This document shows, piece by piece, positions 62,826 through 64,000 of a DNA stretch of 64,000 bases. Origin of the DNA: Elephas maximus indicus (Eukaryota > Chordata > Mammalia > Proboscidea > Elephantidae); contig NC_064820.1 of assembly GCF_024166365.1 (NCBI RefSeq), positions 69,203,501 through 69,267,500 of the forward strand. The letters are read 5' to 3'. Every line of letters begins with the position of its first letter. The first letter of the stretch is position 1. The translations under genes and the position numbers were made by a program. The notes beneath the pieces are model-generated. The model searched no databases and was not told where the DNA came from. It was given only the letters and a program-made list of their open reading frames with translations.

Positions 62826-64000
62826 GGATCATATTTGGCTACATTTAGCAAAAAGCTCAAAATAGCAGTTACTTAAAGACATCAGGGTTTATTCTCTTAC
62901 AAGAAGGAAGCCCTAGAGTGGGTAATCCAAAACTGGTGTGGCGGCTTCATGAAATCGTCGTTCTGTCACCCATTCTTAGTTTATGGCTTCCATCCTCAGT
63001 CTCGCTTTATGATATAAGATTACTGCAGAAGCTTCAGCTATCAGTTCAATTTCTAAACTAGAAGAAGGAAGAAAGGATGAAAGGCAAAAGGCCACACTTC
63101 CCACCTAGGTCAGCTCTCTGTAAGCAGTCCCACATAAAATTTCTTCCAAAATTGCATCACATGGTCACACCTAATTGCAAGGGAGACTGGGAAATATATT
63201 CTTTTGGCATTGCCATCTTAAATAAAACCAGAGCTTTATTACTAAGGAAAAGGGAGACAGTGGACACTGGGAGGCAATTCTGTCGTAGTACCCATCCTGC
63301 ATTCCTGGATTTATCTTTTACCACTTAACTTTCAAGCTTGCCACTTATTCTAGCTGGCCTACTTTCTATTCTTAACATGTAAGTAACAGGATGACTATAT
63401 TCTACTAGTCTATGTAGGTGGTTTCTATATATAAGGGGATACTCTTCATCCATTAAAAAAAAAAAAAATTCAGTCTCCTGAATGTCCAGGTCTTACTTGT
63501 AGTCTCACCATAGTCTGCTATATTCTTCAAAATGAAAACCAGAACAGAGGAAGCAAAAAGCAAAAGCTTTTTTAAAATGGACCCATTGAAGAGATATGAG
63601 GTTCAGGAACCTATTTCGGAAGGCAAGAAGTTAGGCAAGGTGCCTTCGAAAGGGCTTGCATACAACTTTCAGAACACAGTGTGTGAGATGGGAGAGGACC
63701 TGCAAAGAGTGAAAGCAGCGGCATGTCAGAAATCAATTAGAAAAAATCTGAGACTGAGTGGACACTTAAAAAAAAATTTTTAAACCACTTTTTATAAATT
63801 GAAGAAAAATGTCATAAAGGAGTTAAAATCTAATGAGCTATTAGCAATAAAAGGTGGGGAGGCAGCTGGGAAACTCAGGGAGGCAGGGTTTTCTAGATAA
63901 GAGAATAAGCTGCAAGATGATCTATGGTCAAGGTTTAAAAAAATAATGAGCTAATTAAGAGAAATTGAACTTGAAACTCATTAACCCGTATAAACAATGT
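62826..64000 (+). other. RGS7BP: RGS7BP intron 2, end of window: no exon seen
   Basis: Contains an ancient-repeat-like stretch at about 62830-63215 (ATCACATGGTCACACCTAATTGCAAGG region) and a run of about 14 A at 63456. The 83-codon frame at 63532-63783 is lysine-rich low-complexity and lacks splice sites. Confidence 0.45.

Noticed and set aside
63532-63783. 83-codon lysine-rich frame near the end of the window
   Set aside because: Low complexity, and no acceptor or donor pairing to be RGS7BP exon 3.

Overview
This is mammalian, non-coding-rich genomic DNA, almost certainly from an afrotherian and most likely an elephant. The evidence is the dominant SINE (about 30 copies or pieces): a tRNA-like head and a tail ending in a CGACTCGACGGCAA-type motif, as in the AfroSINE family. 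It occurs with several RTE/BovB-like LINE copies whose 3' ends match the SINE tail, and with an L1 of the type I associate with elephant. The species call is recognition from memory, not a search result.

Only two host genes can be supported. On the minus strand at 4119-4306 is the first coding exon of a 5'-nucleotidase/UshA-type metallophosphoesterase gene, inside a small CpG-rich promoter. On the plus strand are coding exons 1 (51294-51458) and 2 (52362-52528) of RGS7BP, the membrane anchor of R7-RGS/Gbeta5 complexes, behind a CpG island starting near 50575. The rest of the window from 52529 appears to be RGS7BP intron 2. In human, RGS7BP lies at 5q12.3 beside RNF180.

Layout: 1-4090, old repeats and SINEs; 4090-4530, promoter and exon 1 of the phosphoesterase gene; 4540-9900, old L1, SINEs and simple repeats; 9930-21100, a tower of nested retrotransposons in which an old antisense L1 is split by an RTE, itself split by a 7.1 kb L1, a SINE and a second RTE; 23093-26305, a full-length but decayed RTE with a 13 bp target-site duplication; 29370-36364, a class I-like endogenous retrovirus whose 3' half is also present in inverted orientation; 39782-42600, an ERV-L remnant with RNase H, integrase and dUTPase parts of pol; 42618-44990, an RTE with a nested L1; 46345-46869, inverted SINE pairs; 48596-50070, a twin-primed RTE; 50575-52528, RGS7BP exons; 52529-64000, intron with MIR, MER5-like, L1, a MaLR LTR and an unrecognised hairpin-rich insert at 57870-58244.

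No operon, CRISPR or other prokaryotic-type system is present. The most interesting content is the record of retrotransposition (nesting order, duplications, inversions, and the SINE-RTE partnership), the orphan phosphoesterase exon and the hairpin insert. All mobile-element reading frames I examined are interrupted, so none is expected to be active.
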